From Labedaea rhizosphaerae (lineage in GTDB: Bacteria > Actinomycetota > Actinomycetes > Mycobacteriales > Pseudonocardiaceae), in NCBI RefSeq assembly GCF_004362825.1, contig NZ_SNXZ01000001.1:186001-250000 (forward strand): 64,000 bases of DNA, in the 5' to 3' direction. Below, in pieces: positions 27,382-37,300 of the stretch (its first letter is position 1; each line of letters begins with the position of its first letter). A model generated the notes under the pieces. It did no database searches. It was not told the origin of the DNA and saw only the letters and a program-made list of their open reading frames with translations. The translations under genes and the position numbers were made by a program.

Positions 27382-28593
27382 GTGCATCGTGGTGTCTACG
27401 TCCTTGGGCTGAGCGTCTTCGCGCTCGGCACGACCGAGTTCATGATCTCCGGCCTGCTCCCCGGCATGGCTCGTGAACTGCACGTCTCCGTGCCACAGGT
27501 CGGCGGGCTCATCTCGGCGTTCGCGATCGGCATGCTGGTCGGCGCGCCGCTGCTGGCCGTGCTGACCCTGCGCTGGCCGCGCAAGGCGACGCTGGTCGGC
27601 GCCCTGGTGGTGTTCATCGGCGGCCAACTGCTGGGTGCGGTCGCGCCGGACTACGCGGTGCTGCTGCTCGCGCGGGTGATCACCGCGGGCGCCACCGGCG
27701 CGTTCTGGGCGGTCGGTGGTGTGATGGCGGTGACGTTGGGCGGCAAGGAACACCGGGCCCGCGCGCTGGCGATCATGGTCGGCGGGCTGACCGTCGCCAA
27801 CGTGCTGGGTGTGCCGCTCGGCACGGTGATCGGCGACCACGGTGGCTGGCGCGGCGCGTTCTTCGCGGTCGCGGCCGCAGCGCTGGTGGGGCTGCTGGGC
27901 ATCCTGCGCTGGGTGCCGAGCATGGAGGGCACGCGGGCCAAGCCCGACCTCGCCGCGGAGTTGCGGGTCTTCCGCCAGCCGCGGATCTGGGTGGCGCTGG
28001 CCACCACGGCCCTCACCTCGGCGTCGATCTTCGGCACGTTCTCCTACCTCGCGCCGCTGCTGACCGACGTCGCCGGCTTCGCCGACGGCGCGGTTCCGTT
28101 GCTGCTCGGCGCTTTCGGCGTGGGCGCGGTGATCGGCCTGCAGGTCGCGGGCCGCCTCGCCGACCGCTACCCGTGGGCGAGCCTGCTCGTGCCCTTCGCC
28201 GCGCTCACGGTGGTGCTCGTCACGCTGGCGCTCGCCGGTGCGCGGCCCGTGCTCGTGATCATCGCCGTGGTGTTGTTCGGGTTGACCGGGTTCGGCACCA
28301 ACCCGGCGCTGAACGCCCGCGTGTTCGGCCTGGCCGGCGACGCGCCGACGCTCGCGAACTCGGTGCAGGTGGCGGCGTTCAACCTCGGCAACACCGTGGG
28401 TCCGCTCATCGGCGGCGCGGCGATCGGCGCCGGTCTCGGGTTCGCGTCGGTACCCGCGTTGAGCGCGGTGGTCGTGGTCCTCGCGGTGCTGGCCACCGCG
28501 GTGTCGATCCGGATGGACCGCGTCCGTCAGCCGGTGGCCGAGACGGTGACCCGCGCGTACGCGTCCGCCCCGGAGAAGACCTTGCGCCCGTAG
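27382..28593 (+). CDS. MFS exporter, DHA/Cmx-like
   Basis: 403 residues if started at GTG 27382; TTG 27370 is an alternative, and neither has a strong ribosome site. Twelve hydrophobic helices are visible. The first contains FALGTTEFMISGLLPGMA, the pattern of drug/sugar exporters such as AraJ and Cmx; the motif-A-like loop is RWPRKATLVGA, and motif C-like GLTVANVLGVPLGTVIGDHG follows in helix 5. I infer proton-driven export of a small molecule; chloramphenicol-type drugs are one possibility for this subfamily. The 3' end overlaps the convergent transglycosylase gene by 67 bp. Confidence 0.85.
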   Translation: MHRGVYVLGLSVFALGTTEFMISGLLPGMARELHVSVPQVGGLISAFAIGMLVGAPLLAVLTLRWPRKATLVGALVVFIGGQLLGAVAPDYAVLLLARVITAGATGAFWAVGGVMAVTLGGKEHRARALAIMVGGLTVANVLGVPLGTVIGDHGGWRGAFFAVAAAALVGLLGILRWVPSMEGTRAKPDLAAELRVFRQPRIWVALATTALTSASIFGTFSYLAPLLTDVAGFADGAVPLLLGAFGVGAVIGLQVAGRLADRYPWASLLVPFAALTVVLVTLALAGARPVLVIIAVVLFGLTGFGTNPALNARVFGLAGDAPTLANSVQVAAFNLGNTVGPLIGGAAIGAGLGFASVPALSAVVVVLAVLATAVSIRMDRVRQPVAETVTRAYASAPEKTLRP

Positions 28594-29411
28594 CTCACCG
28601 ACTTGTTGTAGGTGAGCACGCCGTGCCACCAGCCCTTCGGCGTGGACAGGTCGCCACCGATGCCGCAGAGGTAGCGCGCCGAGGTCAGCGCCGCGTCGTC
28701 GACGTTCTGCGGGTCGGGGTCGCGCCCGTCACCGTTGGCCCGCATCCCCCACTTGTGCCAGGTGGCCGGCACGAACTGCATGGCGCCGACGGCCCGGTCC
28801 CACGTGGCGTCGCCGTCGAGTTCGCCGCCGTCGGTGTCCTTGATCGCCAGCACGCCCTCGTGCCCGTCCAGCGGGACGCCGATGATCGGCTTGCTGAGCG
28901 TGCCGTCGGGCCGCACCTCGGCGCCGCCGTACTCGCCGTGGCTCGACTCGACCCGGCCCAGGCCCGCGAGCGTGGCCCAGGAGATCCGGCAGCCGGGGTC
29001 CATAGCGCGCATCTTCCGTTCGGCCGTGCCGTACGCGAGCACGACGCGGGCCGGGATGTCGGTGCGCTCGGCGATGCCCTCGCTCCACGCGGCCAGCTTG
29101 GCCGGCACCGGCGCCGCCTTGTGCGGCACGACCGAGCCCGGCTTCGGGGTGAGCGCGGCCACGGTGAACCGGGGCTTGCGCTTGTCCGAGCCGTCGGATC
29201 CGGCCCGGGTCAACGCCGCCACCACGACGACGCCCAGCAACGCACAGACCCCCAGGATGGCCAGCACGGGCTTGAGCAGGCGCCGCCGCCTCGCGGGCGG
29301 CTCGAACCGGGGCCCGGCTCCACGGTCGGGTGAATCGGACAGGCGGGTCGCAGGCTCGGACAGTTCGGACTCCTCACGCGGGTCGGTCCCGGACGATGCG
29401 GATGCGGCCAC
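28527..29411 (-). CDS. LpqU-like lytic transglycosylase
   Basis: 294 residues from ATG 29411. An N-terminal cytoplasmic tail of about 45 residues precedes a transmembrane anchor (PVLAILGVCALLGVVVVAAL). The catalytic domain resembles the transglycosylase at 21754-23007: CRISWATLAGLGRVESSHGE with the catalytic Glu at about residue 158, WDRAVGAMQFVPATWHKWG, and ARYLCGIGGDLSTPKGWWHG. In mycobacteria an LpqU-type protein is encoded between mazG and eno, the same relative place and strand as here, so this is the likely counterpart. It would trim peptidoglycan at the outer face of the membrane. Its last 22 codons are antisense to the MFS gene end. Confidence 0.85.
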   Translation of the reverse strand: MAASASSGTDPREESELSEPATRLSDSPDRGAGPRFEPPARRRRLLKPVLAILGVCALLGVVVVAALTRAGSDGSDKRKPRFTVAALTPKPGSVVPHKAAPVPAKLAAWSEGIAERTDIPARVVLAYGTAERKMRAMDPGCRISWATLAGLGRVESSHGEYGGAEVRPDGTLSKPIIGVPLDGHEGVLAIKDTDGGELDGDATWDRAVGAMQFVPATWHKWGMRANGDGRDPDPQNVDDAALTSARYLCGIGGDLSTPKGWWHGVLTYNKSVSYGRKVFSGADAYARVTVSATG

Positions 29412-29470
29412 CCCTGCAGGCTACGGACTCCGGCGGTGTGGTTTCACCCACCCGGGTAGACACGGGAGAT

Positions 29471-29497
29471 GAGGCTTACCTAAATTGGGTAAGCCTC
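29471..29497. promoter_or_regulatory. iron-box-like palindrome upstream of efeUOB
   Basis: GAGGCTTACC at 29471-29480 and GGTAAGCCTC at 29488-29497 form a perfect 10-bp inverted repeat around a 7-base centre (TAAATTG). Each strand contains a TTAGGTAAGCCT or TTGGGTAAGCCT core close to the IdeR/DtxR/DmdR consensus (13 of 19 positions by my count). It lies 25 bp before the efeU start, a fitting place for iron-dependent repression. Confidence 0.7.
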
Positions 29498-29521
29498 ACT
29501 TCACTTCGACAGGAGCAGCTC

Positions 29522-30367
29522 GTGATCTTCGGCAACGCCCTCATCGGGCTCCGCGAAGGCCTTGAGGCTGGGCTCGTGGTGAGCATCCTCGTCGCCTTCC
29601 TGGTCAAGACCGACCGCCGCTTCGCGCTGAAGTCGGTGTGGCTGGGCGTCACGCTGGCCGTCGTGCTGTCCGCCGGGTTCGGCTGGCTGATCACGTTCAC
29701 CTCGCACGAGATGACGTTCGAGCAGCAGGAGACCTTCGGCGGCGCGATGTCGCTCATCGCGGTCGCGTTCGTCACCGCGATGATCTTCTGGATGCGCGCC
29801 ACGGCCCGCACCATCGCCGCCGAGCTGCGCGGCAAGCTCACCGACGCGCTCAAGATCGGCCCGTTCGCGGTGGCCCTGATGGCGTTCCTGACCGTCGGGC
29901 GTGAGGGCCTGGAGACCGCGGTGTTCTTCTACGCCGCGACCCAGAGCGCGGGCTCGGGCACCAGCCAGCCGCTGATCGGGTTCCTGGTCGGCATCGCCGT
30001 CGCGGTCGTGCTCGCGTTCGCCCTGTACAAGGGCGCGCTGCGGATCAACCTGGGCAAGTTCTTCACGATCACCGGCGCCCTGCTGATCTTCGTCGCGGCC
30101 GGGGTGCTCGCCTACGGCCTGCACGACCTGCAGGAGGGCGGCGTCCTGCCGGGCCTGCACACGCTCGCGTTCGACCTGTCCGGGCCGATGCCCGAGGACT
30201 CCTGGTACGGCGCGCTGCTCAAGGGCGTCTTCAACTACTCGGCGCAGACGACCGTGCTGCAGGCGATCGCGTGGATCGTCTACATCGCCGTCGTGCTGCC
30301 GCTGTTCCTGCGCAAGCGCAAAGCGCCCGTCAAGAAGCAGGAGCAGCCGGCGCCTGCCGCCGCATGA
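29522..30367 (+). CDS. efeU: iron permease EfeU (FTR1 family)
   Basis: 281 residues from GTG 29522, with AGGAG about 7 bases upstream. Seven hydrophobic helices are visible. Both REGLE iron-binding motifs of FTR1 permeases are present: GLREGLEAGLVVSIL in helix 1 and VGREGLETAVFFYAA in helix 4. A C-terminal basic tail (RKRKAPVKKQ) faces the cytoplasm. EfeU is the channel of the EfeUOB system, which imports ferrous or oxidised iron at low pH or iron limitation. The gene is followed 35 bp later by efeO. The iron box just upstream suggests control by an IdeR-type repressor. Confidence 0.95.
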   Translation: MIFGNALIGLREGLEAGLVVSILVAFLVKTDRRFALKSVWLGVTLAVVLSAGFGWLITFTSHEMTFEQQETFGGAMSLIAVAFVTAMIFWMRATARTIAAELRGKLTDALKIGPFAVALMAFLTVGREGLETAVFFYAATQSAGSGTSQPLIGFLVGIAVAVVLAFALYKGALRINLGKFFTITGALLIFVAAGVLAYGLHDLQEGGVLPGLHTLAFDLSGPMPEDSWYGALLKGVFNYSAQTTVLQAIAWIVYIAVVLPLFLRKRKAPVKKQEQPAPAAA

Positions 30368-30402
30368 ACCCACCACACCGTTTGCGACACAAGGAGAACA
30401 CG

Positions 30403-31551
30403 GTGACCCCATCCCCCGCGCGCACGGCGTTCGCCGCCGCGGCAACCTTCGCGTTGACGGCCGCGCTGGCCGCCTGCGGGAACAGCGACCCGTCCGGTTC
30501 GGCCGGCGGGTCGGGCGCGATCGCGGTCGACGCCAAGGACAGCTCGTGCACCGTGGCGCGCACCAGCGCCGACGCGGGCACGCTGACCTTCGAGGTCACC
30601 AACAACGGCACCCGCACCACGGAGTTCTACCTGTACGGCGAAGGTGACCGGATCATGGGCGAGGTCGAGAACATCGGCCCCGGCCTCAAGCGCACCCTGC
30701 GCGTCGAGGTGCCGGACGCGGGCAAGTACACGACGGCGTGCAAGCCGGGCATGCAGGGCGACGGCATCCGTGCCGACTTCACCGTCACCGGCGGTGCGCA
30801 GCGCCAGGCCAGCACCGACACCAAGCTCGCCGAGGCCACCAAGAGCTACAAGCGGTACGTGGACAACCAGATCGTCGCGCTGATCAGCGAGACGCAGAGG
30901 TTCGCCGACGCGGTCAAGGCCGGCAAGGTCGAGGACGCCAAGAAGCTCTACCCGGTGACCCGCACCTACTACGAGCGCATCGAGCCGGTCGCGGAGAAGT
31001 TCGGCGAGCTCGACCCGAAGCTCGACCTGCGCGAGGCCGACCTGGAGTCCGGCGACAAGTGGACCGGCTACCACCGGCTGGAGAAGGACCTGTGGGTCAC
31101 CGGGCTCAAGCCCGACTCGAAGGCGATCGCCGACCAGCTCGTGACCGACGTCAAGGACCTGCAGGCCAAGGCGGCGTCGCTGGAGTACACCCCGCTGGAC
31201 CTGGCCAACGGCGCCAAGGGCCTGCTCGACGAGGTGGCCACCGGCAAGATCACCGGTGAGGAGGACACGTTCTCCCACACCGACCTCTGGGACTTCCGGG
31301 CCAATGTGGACGGATCGCAGGCCGCCATCGCGGCGCTGCGCCCGGTGATCACCGAGCGGAACGCGGCCCTGGGCACCGAGATCGACACCAAGTTCGCGGC
31401 CGTGGACGCGCTGCTGGACAAGCAGCAGGTCGGGGACGGTTACAAGCTGTACGACAAGCTGTCCAAGGACGAGGTCAAGGAGTTCGCCACCGCGGTCGAC
31501 GCCCTCGGCGAACCGATCAGCAAGGTCGCGGAAGTGGTGTCGGCCAAGTGA
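30403..31551 (+). CDS. efeO: EfeO, periplasmic iron-uptake protein (cupredoxin + M75)
   Basis: 382 residues from GTG 30403, with AAGGAG 6 bases upstream; ATG 30364 is an alternative but lacks a site. A lipoprotein-type signal ends AALAACGNS, with Cys at about residue 26. The N-terminal domain (about 40-125) is cupredoxin-like with Cys residues in DSSCTVART and TACKPGMQGDG. The C-terminal imelysin/M75 domain carries the HxxE metal motif in GYHRLEKDLW at about residue 225. EfeO captures iron outside the membrane and hands it to EfeU. It is encoded between efeU and efeB, as in E. coli. Confidence 0.95.
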   Translation: MTPSPARTAFAAAATFALTAALAACGNSDPSGSAGGSGAIAVDAKDSSCTVARTSADAGTLTFEVTNNGTRTTEFYLYGEGDRIMGEVENIGPGLKRTLRVEVPDAGKYTTACKPGMQGDGIRADFTVTGGAQRQASTDTKLAEATKSYKRYVDNQIVALISETQRFADAVKAGKVEDAKKLYPVTRTYYERIEPVAEKFGELDPKLDLREADLESGDKWTGYHRLEKDLWVTGLKPDSKAIADQLVTDVKDLQAKAASLEYTPLDLANGAKGLLDEVATGKITGEEDTFSHTDLWDFRANVDGSQAAIAALRPVITERNAALGTEIDTKFAAVDALLDKQQVGDGYKLYDKLSKDEVKEFATAVDALGEPISKVAEVVSAK

Positions 31552-32816
31552 GCGAGGCACAGGGGCCGCTGTCGCGGCGCAGGCTCTTCGGGATCGCCGG
31601 AGCGGGCGCCGCGGTGGCCGGGGTGGGTGCGGCCGCGGGCGTGTTCGGCAGCAAGACACTGGGCACCAGTGACCAGCCGGTCGAACAGGCCGCGGCGGCC
31701 TCTGTGCCGTTCCGCGGGCCGCACCAGGCGGGCATCGTCACGCCCGCGCAGGACCGCATGCACTTCGTGGCCTTCGACGTGACGACGACCGACCGCGCCG
31801 AACTGGTCGAGATGCTGCGCGAGTGGACCACCGCGGCCGAACGCATGACCACGGGCCAGGAAGCCGTGCCGAACGGCGCGGTCGGCGGCTCGGAGCACGC
31901 GCCGCCGGCCGACACCGGCGAGGCCCTGGACCTGCCGGCGTCGGCGCTGACGCTCACGATCGGCTTCGGCCCGTCGCTGTTCGACAAGCGGTTCGGCCTG
32001 GCGAAGCTGCGCCCGCCCGCGTTGATCGACCTGCCGCACTTCCGCGCGGACGAACTGGACCCGGCCCGCAGCGGCGGCGACCTGTGCGTGCAGGCGTGCG
32101 CGAACGACCCGCAGGTGGCGGTGCACGCGATCCGCAACCTGGCCCGGATCGGGTTCGGCAAGGTGGCCGTGCGGTGGTCGCAACTGGGCTTCGGCCGCAC
32201 GTCGTCGACGTCGCGTTCGCAGTCGACGCCGCGCAACCTGTTCGGCTTCAAGGACGGCACCAACAACCTGAAGGCCGAGGACACCGCCGACCTGAGCCAG
32301 CACATGTGGGTGCAGCCCGGCGACGGTCCGGAGTGGATGACCGGCGGCTCGTACATGGTGACCCGGCGGATCCGCATGCACATCGAGACGTGGGACCGTG
32401 CCCCGCTGGCCGAACAGCAGGCGATCATCGGGCGCGCCAAGGGTTCCGGTGCGCCGCTGGGTCAGGTGGACGAGTTCGACCCGATCGACCTGCACGTGCG
32501 GGGCGAGGGCGGGATCCCGCTCATCGCCGAGGACGCGCACGTCCGGTTGGCGGCCGCGGAGTCGTTGCGGGGCGTGAAGATCCTGCGCCGCGGCTACAAC
32601 TTCACCGACGGCTCCGACGGGGTCGGCCACCTGGACGCCGGGTTGTTCTTCGTGGCGTTCAACCGGGATTCCCGCACCCACTTCGTGCCGATGCAGAAAG
32701 CGTTGGCCGACAACGACGCGATGATGGAGTACGTGCAGCACACGGGTTCCGCGCACTTCGCCGTGCCGCGTGGACTGGGCAAGGGCGAGTACTGGGGCCA
32801 AACCCTGTTCGGCTAG
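31548..32816 (+). CDS. efeB: EfeB, Tat-exported DyP-type heme peroxidase
   Basis: 422 residues from GTG 31548, overlapping the efeO stop by 4 bp (GTGA). A twin-arginine signal is evident: PLSRRRLFGIAGAGAAVAG. The DyP fold shows FGFKDGTNN at about residue 230 (G-x-x-D-G motif with the distal Asp), the distal Arg in RDSRTHFVPMQ and the proximal heme His further upstream of it. EfeB oxidises ferrous iron or extracts iron from heme to feed EfeO/EfeU, folding in the cytoplasm with heme before Tat export. It ends the efeUOB operon. Confidence 0.95.
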   Translation: MSEAQGPLSRRRLFGIAGAGAAVAGVGAAAGVFGSKTLGTSDQPVEQAAAASVPFRGPHQAGIVTPAQDRMHFVAFDVTTTDRAELVEMLREWTTAAERMTTGQEAVPNGAVGGSEHAPPADTGEALDLPASALTLTIGFGPSLFDKRFGLAKLRPPALIDLPHFRADELDPARSGGDLCVQACANDPQVAVHAIRNLARIGFGKVAVRWSQLGFGRTSSTSRSQSTPRNLFGFKDGTNNLKAEDTADLSQHMWVQPGDGPEWMTGGSYMVTRRIRMHIETWDRAPLAEQQAIIGRAKGSGAPLGQVDEFDPIDLHVRGEGGIPLIAEDAHVRLAAAESLRGVKILRRGYNFTDGSDGVGHLDAGLFFVAFNRDSRTHFVPMQKALADNDAMMEYVQHTGSAHFAVPRGLGKGEYWGQTLFG

Positions 32817-32982
32817 CCGACAGCTCAGTCAGCGTCGCCCGAATTGACCAACGACGCCACCGGAGTGGGTGTAGCACCGTTGCCGCTCGCCCCCAAAGAT
32901 CCGGAGGTGGTGATCACCCATCCCGGCAAGATCGCCCCCGGGACCCATTCGAAGGTGTGGACATCGCGGAGGATCGGGGTTG

Positions 32983-33507
32983 GTGCGGATGACGACTCAG
33001 CCGAGCACCACGACCGATCTGGCGATCGAGATCGATCATGGCCAGGTCTACATCTACTCAGTGGCGCCCTGGGCGGACGATCCGACCAACGACGCGGTGC
33101 TGCGCGCCTTGACCGACGCTCGGCGGTCAGGTCGCTGGGTCGGTGTGGCGGATGGGGTGATCGATCTTGTCGTGCCCTTCCAGAAGAGCTTCGACGCTCC
33201 CATGCGGGTCGAGGTCTGGCCCGCCGAGCCGATCGCGGATTACGAGAACTGGGACCACGTTGTGGATGTCGATTTCGACATCCACAACGGTCAACTCGTG
33301 TTCGAGCCCTCGGGCGGCTTCAAGCCGGTCCGATGCGAGCCATTGCCATCAGGCCAGTACCGCGCCCGGGTGTCCGGCCGCGGCTACACCGAGATGCTCG
33401 AGGGCGGTGAGGGTCTGGACTCGTATCGGCTTCAGCTGTGGCCGCGAGATCGCGACCGGCCAGCGGAGGTTCGTCGGAGTTGGTCCGGCTGGTCGAAAGC
33501 CACGTAG
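32983..33507 (+). CDS. ComJ-like protein (possible nuclease inhibitor)
   Basis: 174 residues from GTG 32983, with GGAGGA about 9 bases upstream; ATG 32989 is two codons in. No signal peptide or membrane segment. The order of features resembles ComJ, the inhibitor of nuclease NucA: IEIDHGQVYIYSV near the start, WVGVADGVIDLVVPF in the middle, and CEPLPSGQYRARVSG before the C-terminus. The likeness is weak and from memory of the family, so this is a tentative call. The preceding 140 bases hold an open stretch in another frame that could be the remnant of a longer gene. Confidence 0.6.
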   Translation: MRMTTQPSTTTDLAIEIDHGQVYIYSVAPWADDPTNDAVLRALTDARRSGRWVGVADGVIDLVVPFQKSFDAPMRVEVWPAEPIADYENWDHVVDVDFDIHNGQLVFEPSGGFKPVRCEPLPSGQYRARVSGRGYTEMLEGGEGLDSYRLQLWPRDRDRPAEVRRSWSGWSKAT

Positions 33508-33527
33508 CGATTCTTTGTCGGCCCGGC

Positions 33528-34352
33528 TTACGGGTTCACCGCGCGGATGGCGTAGAGGAGAGGGATCCGGGGCTGGTCGTCCGGCAGGACGAACCAGCCG
33601 GATTCCGTGCCGTGCATGGAAGACCAGCGCGGGAACGGCAGTTCCGGCGTCTCGCGCACGAGGTCCACCCGCAGCCCGGCGCCGGCCAACGCCGAGACGA
33701 CCTCGCCGACGCCGTGCATCCACTCGTAGGCCACCGTGGCCTCGTGCAACGCAGGTCCGTCCGTGTATGTGCGGGTCGCGTCCCGTTCCACCGGGCCGCG
33801 ACCGGACAGGTAGTCGTTGCGCAGCGTCAGGTCCTCGGCCGAGCCCGGCGCCACGCCCAGCGCGTTCAGCAACGGGTGGAACTCGACCAGGTAGAAGGTG
33901 CCACCCGGCTTGAGGATGCCGCGCACCTGCGCCGCCCACGCCGCCAGGTCCGGCAGGTACACCACCGACCCCTTGCCGGTGTACACCAGGTCGAACCGTT
34001 CGGCGCCAAGGGATTCCACCGCGTTGTACACATCGGACTCGACGAAGTCCACCGCCACCCCGGCCGCGGCGGCAACCGACCGGGCCGCCACCACCGAGGC
34101 CGGCGAGAAGTCCAAACCGGACGCTCGCGCGCCCCGGCGGGCGAACTCGATGGTCTCCGTGCCCAGGTGGCACTGCAGGTGCACGACCTCGCGCCCTTCG
34201 AGCGGGCCCATGTCCGCCCACTCGAAGGGGGCGAACCACTCGGCCGCCGCCCGCGACCCGTAGAACTCGCTGGCCGCGTGGATCGGCGTGCGCTCGTCCC
34301 AGTTGGCCCGGTTGGCCTCGATCATCCGCCGGGTCTCGACGTCGAAGGCCAT
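33528..34352 (-). CDS. class I SAM-dependent methyltransferase
   Basis: 274 residues from ATG 34352, which overlaps the tricorn stop by one base (TGATG). The Rossmann methyltransferase core is seen in VVHLQCHLGTETIEFARRGA, then GLDFSPASVVAARS, the acidic residue binding the ribose (Asp in GLDFS), ESDVYNAVESLG, RFDLVYTGKGSVVYLPD and LKPGGTFYLVEFHPLLN. The C-terminal 90 residues complete the fold, with an YEWMHGVGEVVSALAGAG helix. Substrate is unknown. Coupling to the upstream tricorn-like protease gene suggests one transcript, but a shared pathway is not apparent. Confidence 0.88.
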   Translation of the reverse strand: MAFDVETRRMIEANRANWDERTPIHAASEFYGSRAAAEWFAPFEWADMGPLEGREVVHLQCHLGTETIEFARRGARASGLDFSPASVVAARSVAAAAGVAVDFVESDVYNAVESLGAERFDLVYTGKGSVVYLPDLAAWAAQVRGILKPGGTFYLVEFHPLLNALGVAPGSAEDLTLRNDYLSGRGPVERDATRTYTDGPALHEATVAYEWMHGVGEVVSALAGAGLRVDLVRETPELPFPRWSSMHGTESGWFVLPDDQPRIPLLYAIRAVNP

Positions 34353-37300
34353 CACGCGACCCCGGGCGGCGGCAACTCCGGCGGCACGGCGGCGGGCTGT
34401 TCTTCCAATGCCGCCAACGCCAGCTCGATCGCCTTGTCCAGCTGCGGATCCGCCTGCGCCGCGTAGTCCTGCGGGCGCATCACGACCTCGACATCCGGGT
34501 CGACGCCGTAGTTCTCCACACCCCAGCCGGGACCGGACAACCAGCTCGCGTATCGCGGCTGCGTCACCACGGTCCCGTCGACCAGGTGGTAACGCATGTC
34601 GATGCCGATCACACCGCCCCAGGTCCGCTCGCCGACCACCGGCCCGATCTTCATCGTCCTGATCGCCCACGTGACGATGTCGCCGTCGGAGCCCGCATTT
34701 TGGTCGGTCACGGCCACCACCGGCCCGCGCGGCGCGTCCTCCGGGTAGGTCCCGACCATGTACCCGTCGCGGGCCAGCTGCCAGCCGATCACCTTGCGCG
34801 CCAGCTTCTCCACGACCAGCTGCGACAGGTGCCCGCCGCCGTTCTCCCGCACGTCCACGATCAGCCCGTCGCAGCGGGTCTCCATCCGCAGGTCCCGGTG
34901 CAGCTGCGCCCACCCGGGCGCCTGCATGTCCGGCACGTGCAGGTAACCCAGTCGCCCGCCACTGGCCGACCGGACGTACGCCCGCCGCTCGTTCACCCAC
35001 GCCTGGTAGCGCAGCGGCACGTCGTCCAGCAGCGGCACCACGACCACCCGGCGACGCTCGCCGCCGTCGGCCGGGGCCACGGTCAGCTCGACCGGCTTGC
35101 CAGCCGCACCGACCAGCAACGGCGCCGGGCCCGCGTCGGTCACCGGCCGCGCGTCCACGGCGACGATCGCGTCGCCCGGGCGCATCGCGACGCCCGGCGC
35201 GTACAGCGGCGAGCGGGCGCGCGGGTCGGACGTCTCGCTCGGCAGCACCCGCGCCACCCGCCACGTGCCGTCGTCGTCGCGGGTCAGGTCGGCGCCCAGC
35301 AAACCCAGCCGGCGCCGGGATTCCACGTCTTCGTCCCGCTCGAACGCATACGCGTGCGACGTGCCCAGCTCGCCCTGCACCTCCCAGAGCAGGTCGATCA
35401 GGTCGTCGTAGGAGCCGACCGCGTCGAGCAGCGGGCGGTACCGGTCGAGCACGCCCGCCCAGTCGACGCCGTTCATGTCCGCGCGCCAGTAGTGATCGCG
35501 CATGAGCCGGCCGGTCTCGTCGTAGGCCTGGCGCCACTCCTGCGGCGGGTGCACGGTCACCCGCACCCGGCTCAGGTCGACCTTCACCTCGTCGTCGGAG
35601 TCGTCGTCGCCGACCTTGTGGGCGGTGGGCACCACCCGCACGCGCCCGTCCTGGCGCACCACGAGCCGCTCGCCGTCGCCGCTGACCCGCACCTCCTCGA
35701 AGCCGTCGAGCAGTTCGTCGGTGTGCCGCTTGGCGAAGTCGTAGCGCTCGAGCACCGGCTTGGGCCGCGGCGCGTCCGGCTCGCCGAGCACGCCGGCCAC
35801 TTGCTGGCGCTGCCACACCACACCACCGCTGACCGCGAGCAGGTCGGTGTAGTTGTCCGCGGGCACCGGGAACGGGACGACGCGCTCGGCGAGCAGTTCC
35901 ACGTCCACCTCGGTCGCGGGCGGCGCGTCGTCGGACTTCTCGCTCTTCTCCGATCCCTCGGGCTTCTCGGGCTTGTCGTCCTTGTCGCCCTTGTCGCCCT
36001 TGTCGTCCTTGTCGTCCTTGTCATCGTCGCCGGAGACCGGGCGGCCGTCGCGCTGCGGCGCGAACGGCGAGGGCGTCTTCTCCCCCAGCGGCACCAGGTA
36101 CGGGCGGCTGCCGGACAGGAACGACAGGTCGAACACGTGCGTGTCGTAGACCGGGTCGAAGCTGCGGGCGGACAGGAAGACCAGATGTTTGCCGTCCGCG
36201 GTGAACGCGGGCGCGTAGTCGCAGAACCGCAGCGGCGTCACGTCGGCGATCACCGGCTCGGCCTCGTCGATCCGCGCGATCCTGATGTGCCGCAACGGAT
36301 CCGGACCCGGGTGCGACCACGCGACCCAGCGCGAGTCCGGCGAGAACACCGGACCGGACACATCGGATTCCTCGGCCCGCACCAGCTCCCGCACGGCCCC
36401 GGACTCGACGTCGACCAGCACGAGACGCCGGTCGTGGGTGGTCACGGCGACCGTCGCGCCGTCGGGTGCCGCGGCCAGCTCGAGCACCCGGCCGAGCTGC
36501 CCGGTGGCCAGCCGGTGCGGCTGCTCGCCGACAGCGCTGCCGTCCACGGGGGCGACCTCCAAGCCGTCCTCGCCCTCGGCATCGGTCACCCACACGGCTT
36601 TGCCGGTGTCGCCGAGCACGCGCGGGAGCCGGGCCCGCACGCCGGGCTCGGCGGCCAGTACCCGCACCGGGCCATCGCGGTGGGTCAGCCAGTGCACGGT
36701 GCCACGCACCTCGATCGCGCTGGCCCGGCCGGTGTGGTCGGGGGCGAGGTCGCCGAGCTCGTCGGCGGCGTCGATCGGGTACGGCACGCGGCTGGTACGC
36801 GGCCCGCCGAGGCGCACGTCCAGCTTGCGCGGCTCGGCGTCGAGGCGGTCGAGCAGCCACAGGTCACCGGCGCAGTGGTAGATCACCTTGGTGCCGTCGG
36901 TCGCGGCGTTGCGGGCGTAGAACTCGTGCCGCGAGCGCGTGCGCAGGTCGCTGCCGTCCGGCAGGCACGAGTAGAGGTTGCCGACGCCCTCGTGGTCGGA
37001 CAGGAACGCGATCCGCTCGCCCACCCACATCGGCGACGTGAGGTTGGTGTCCAGGTCGGTGAGGATGCGGGCGAAGTCGCCGGAGCCGTCGCGGTCCAGC
37101 CAGAACTTGCCCGCGGTGCCGCCGCGGTAGCGCTTCCACTCGGCGGGTTCGCGGTGCGGGGTCTCCACGAGCACCGCGCCGCCCGGGCCGTACGCCACGC
37201 CGCGGACCGGACCGTAGGGCAGCTGCCGGGGCGCGCCGTCCAACGGCACGGCGTGCGCCCACGTCCGCCGCGTCGAGGCCTGACCGGTCGACGTCGTGGC

